The notes under the pieces: model-generated
The model's database searches: none
Told to the model about the DNA's origin: nothing
The model's input: the letters and a program-made list of their open reading frames with translations, nothing else
Program-made: the position numbers and the translations under genes
Shown here: positions 62,983 to 64,000 of the stretch, one piece after another
How the letters are laid out: each line of letters opens with the position of its first letter
How positions within the stretch are numbered: the first letter of the stretch is position 1
NCBI GenBank assembly: GCA_017654935.2
Contig: CM065684.1
Location: forward strand, 59,157,915 to 59,221,914
DNA from: Phymorhynchus buccinoides
Taxonomy: Eukaryota; Mollusca; Gastropoda; Neogastropoda; Raphitomidae
Direction of reading: 5' to 3'
DNA length: 64,000 nt

Positions 62983-63039
62983 CTGTTCACAATCAGAATT
63001 TCAAATTCAAATAACTTTATTGATAGCAATGATACCAGA

Positions 63040-63425
63040 GGGGCAGTGGGTGGATGCCTCATGCCTCCATACGGGGAGCTGCCCCCTCCACAAGTCTCTC
63101 CCCGTGGGGATATTGGGGGATCTTTCGTAAAAATAGTTCCCCATCTTCTGGAAGTTCTGTGTTTGTAACTTCCTTTAATCTGCCACTCTCTTTGACTTTC
63201 CCTTTTTCCTTTGCTTTCTGTCATCTACTATCTTTCTGACTTATTGGCCCATTCTCCTGCCTTTAAAAAAAAAATCTTTCAAATAACTTTTCCCCTTTGA
63301 GCTCCTCCGAAATTGGAATGTGTCAGCTGAATGCAGTGGGGAGACCAGTGAAAACTGAAAACGGACACATACATACTTTACCCATTATGGCCATATGGCC
63401 TGGGAACGCAGAAGAAGAAGACCCA
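63040..63425 (+). mobile_element. Interspersed repeat, SINE-like family B, longest copy
   Basis: gtgggtggatgcctcatgcc ... tcttctggaagttctgtgtt ... ctcctccgaaattggaatgt ... cccattatggccatatggcc tgggaacgcagaagaagaag. Parts are shared with 35900-36215, 38895-39300 and 54770-55100. The tail alone recurs at 7388-7450. Confidence 0.8.
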
Positions 63426-63708
63426 AGAGGAAATTACTTTTCACTATGAAAAACAAAGAAGAAGAAAGTGTGCTTAACGTCTTCTGACCTGGAACAGATA
63501 CATAAGGGACATTTATAAATGTGCATATAGTGGGTCGATCCTGGAGGTACTGTAATGCCAGGAAAGGTACATTTTCCTGCCTATTGTTATTATACCTATT
63601 GGACATTTTGCCATGAAACTTGTTTCACAAAACACCCAAAACCTTTTCCAACGCTGATAAAGCACTCATTTCTATCTAAGGCAAGCGAATCAACAAAAAC
63701 ACACAAGA
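63426..63708. other. Symplekin intron, nothing recognised
   Basis: No upstream symplekin exon or repeat was recognised in this stretch. Confidence 0.4.
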
Positions 63709-64000
63709 ATACCATATTTTTCACACTATAACGTACAAGGCACATCTCCCAAATGTTATCCAAATTTTGTTATATTTTCTTACTATTATATTAGTCATAT
63801 TATATCAGACCTGTTTACTCTACTCTTTTCGAGTAGTATTCTACTCAATTTGGACCTCTACTACCCTTCAAAACTGAACTGTTCAGTGAACATAATGCTC
63901 TTTAATTCTTGATTACTCATTTTAAGTGAACATTATTTGATGGTTTAATGAATAAAACTACACATTTTGCACCAAAACTACTCATTTCAGCTGTCCCGAC
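63709..64000. mobile_element. MITE of the TTTTTCGGACTATA family, interrupted and running off the window
   Basis: Begins taccatatttttcacactat aacg. At about 63806 it passes into agacctgtttactctactct, the terminus of the AGACCTGTTTACC family, as at 50979. The right end is beyond the window. Confidence 0.55.

Noticed and set aside
61788..62141. Host gene in antisense to symplekin
   Set aside because: The protein is a LINE reverse transcriptase C-terminus with a LINE-type 3' end.

Overview
This 64 kb window is animal nuclear DNA. Short coding exons with canonical GT-AG borders sit in introns full of transposons and minisatellites, and there are no bacterial-type operons. The protein sequences, the tRNA-derived SINEs and the DIRS retrotransposon fit a lophotrochozoan, most likely a gastropod mollusc. 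The species is an inference that I cannot confirm from the sequence alone.

Two conserved genes lie tail to tail. On the + strand (2541-10268) are the last seven exons of MOCS3/UBA4, the E1-like adenylyltransferase and sulfurtransferase that activates URM1 and MOCS2A. The first exons lie left of the window. On the - strand (62982 down to 14180) are 29 exons of symplekin (SYMPK), the scaffold of the pre-mRNA 3'-end cleavage complex. Together they encode 1253 residues, all with matching phases and no disruption. Only the N-terminal exon(s) are missing, to the right of the window. Intergenic DNA between the two stop codons (10269-14179) holds SINEs and unclassified sequence.

The symplekin intron at 22346-29962 is almost filled by a DIRS-type tyrosine-recombinase retrotransposon (about 23070-29541, - strand). 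It has inverted terminal repeats, an internal complementary region reproducing the joined termini, an intact reverse transcriptase/RNase H frame, an intact tyrosine recombinase frame and a frame-damaged gag. A 340-bp piece of the same family sits in a MOCS3 intron. Other repeats include tRNA-derived SINEs, LINE 3' ends, piggyBac-like TTAA MITEs, pogo-like MITEs, a many-copy MITE beginning ACCGTATTTTTCGGACTATA, two foldback elements and many microsatellites.

The most striking pattern is that many minisatellites are built from the edge of a neighbouring exon. The repeat unit carries the coding end of the exon, the splice acceptor or donor, and adjacent intron. Copies lie only on the intron side and in the same orientation. 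Clear multi-copy cases adjoin symplekin exons at 60087 (6 extra copies), 58778, 55340, 49592 (about 11), 40440 (7), 33214 (5), 29963 (about 23), 22247 (about 35) and 18687, and the MOCS3 exon at 2541. Weaker single or partial copies are seen at 52306, 45716, 14913, 7484 and 9994. These arrays supply dozens of decoy splice sites inside an essential RNA-processing gene, and I consider them the main candidate for an undescribed phenomenon.
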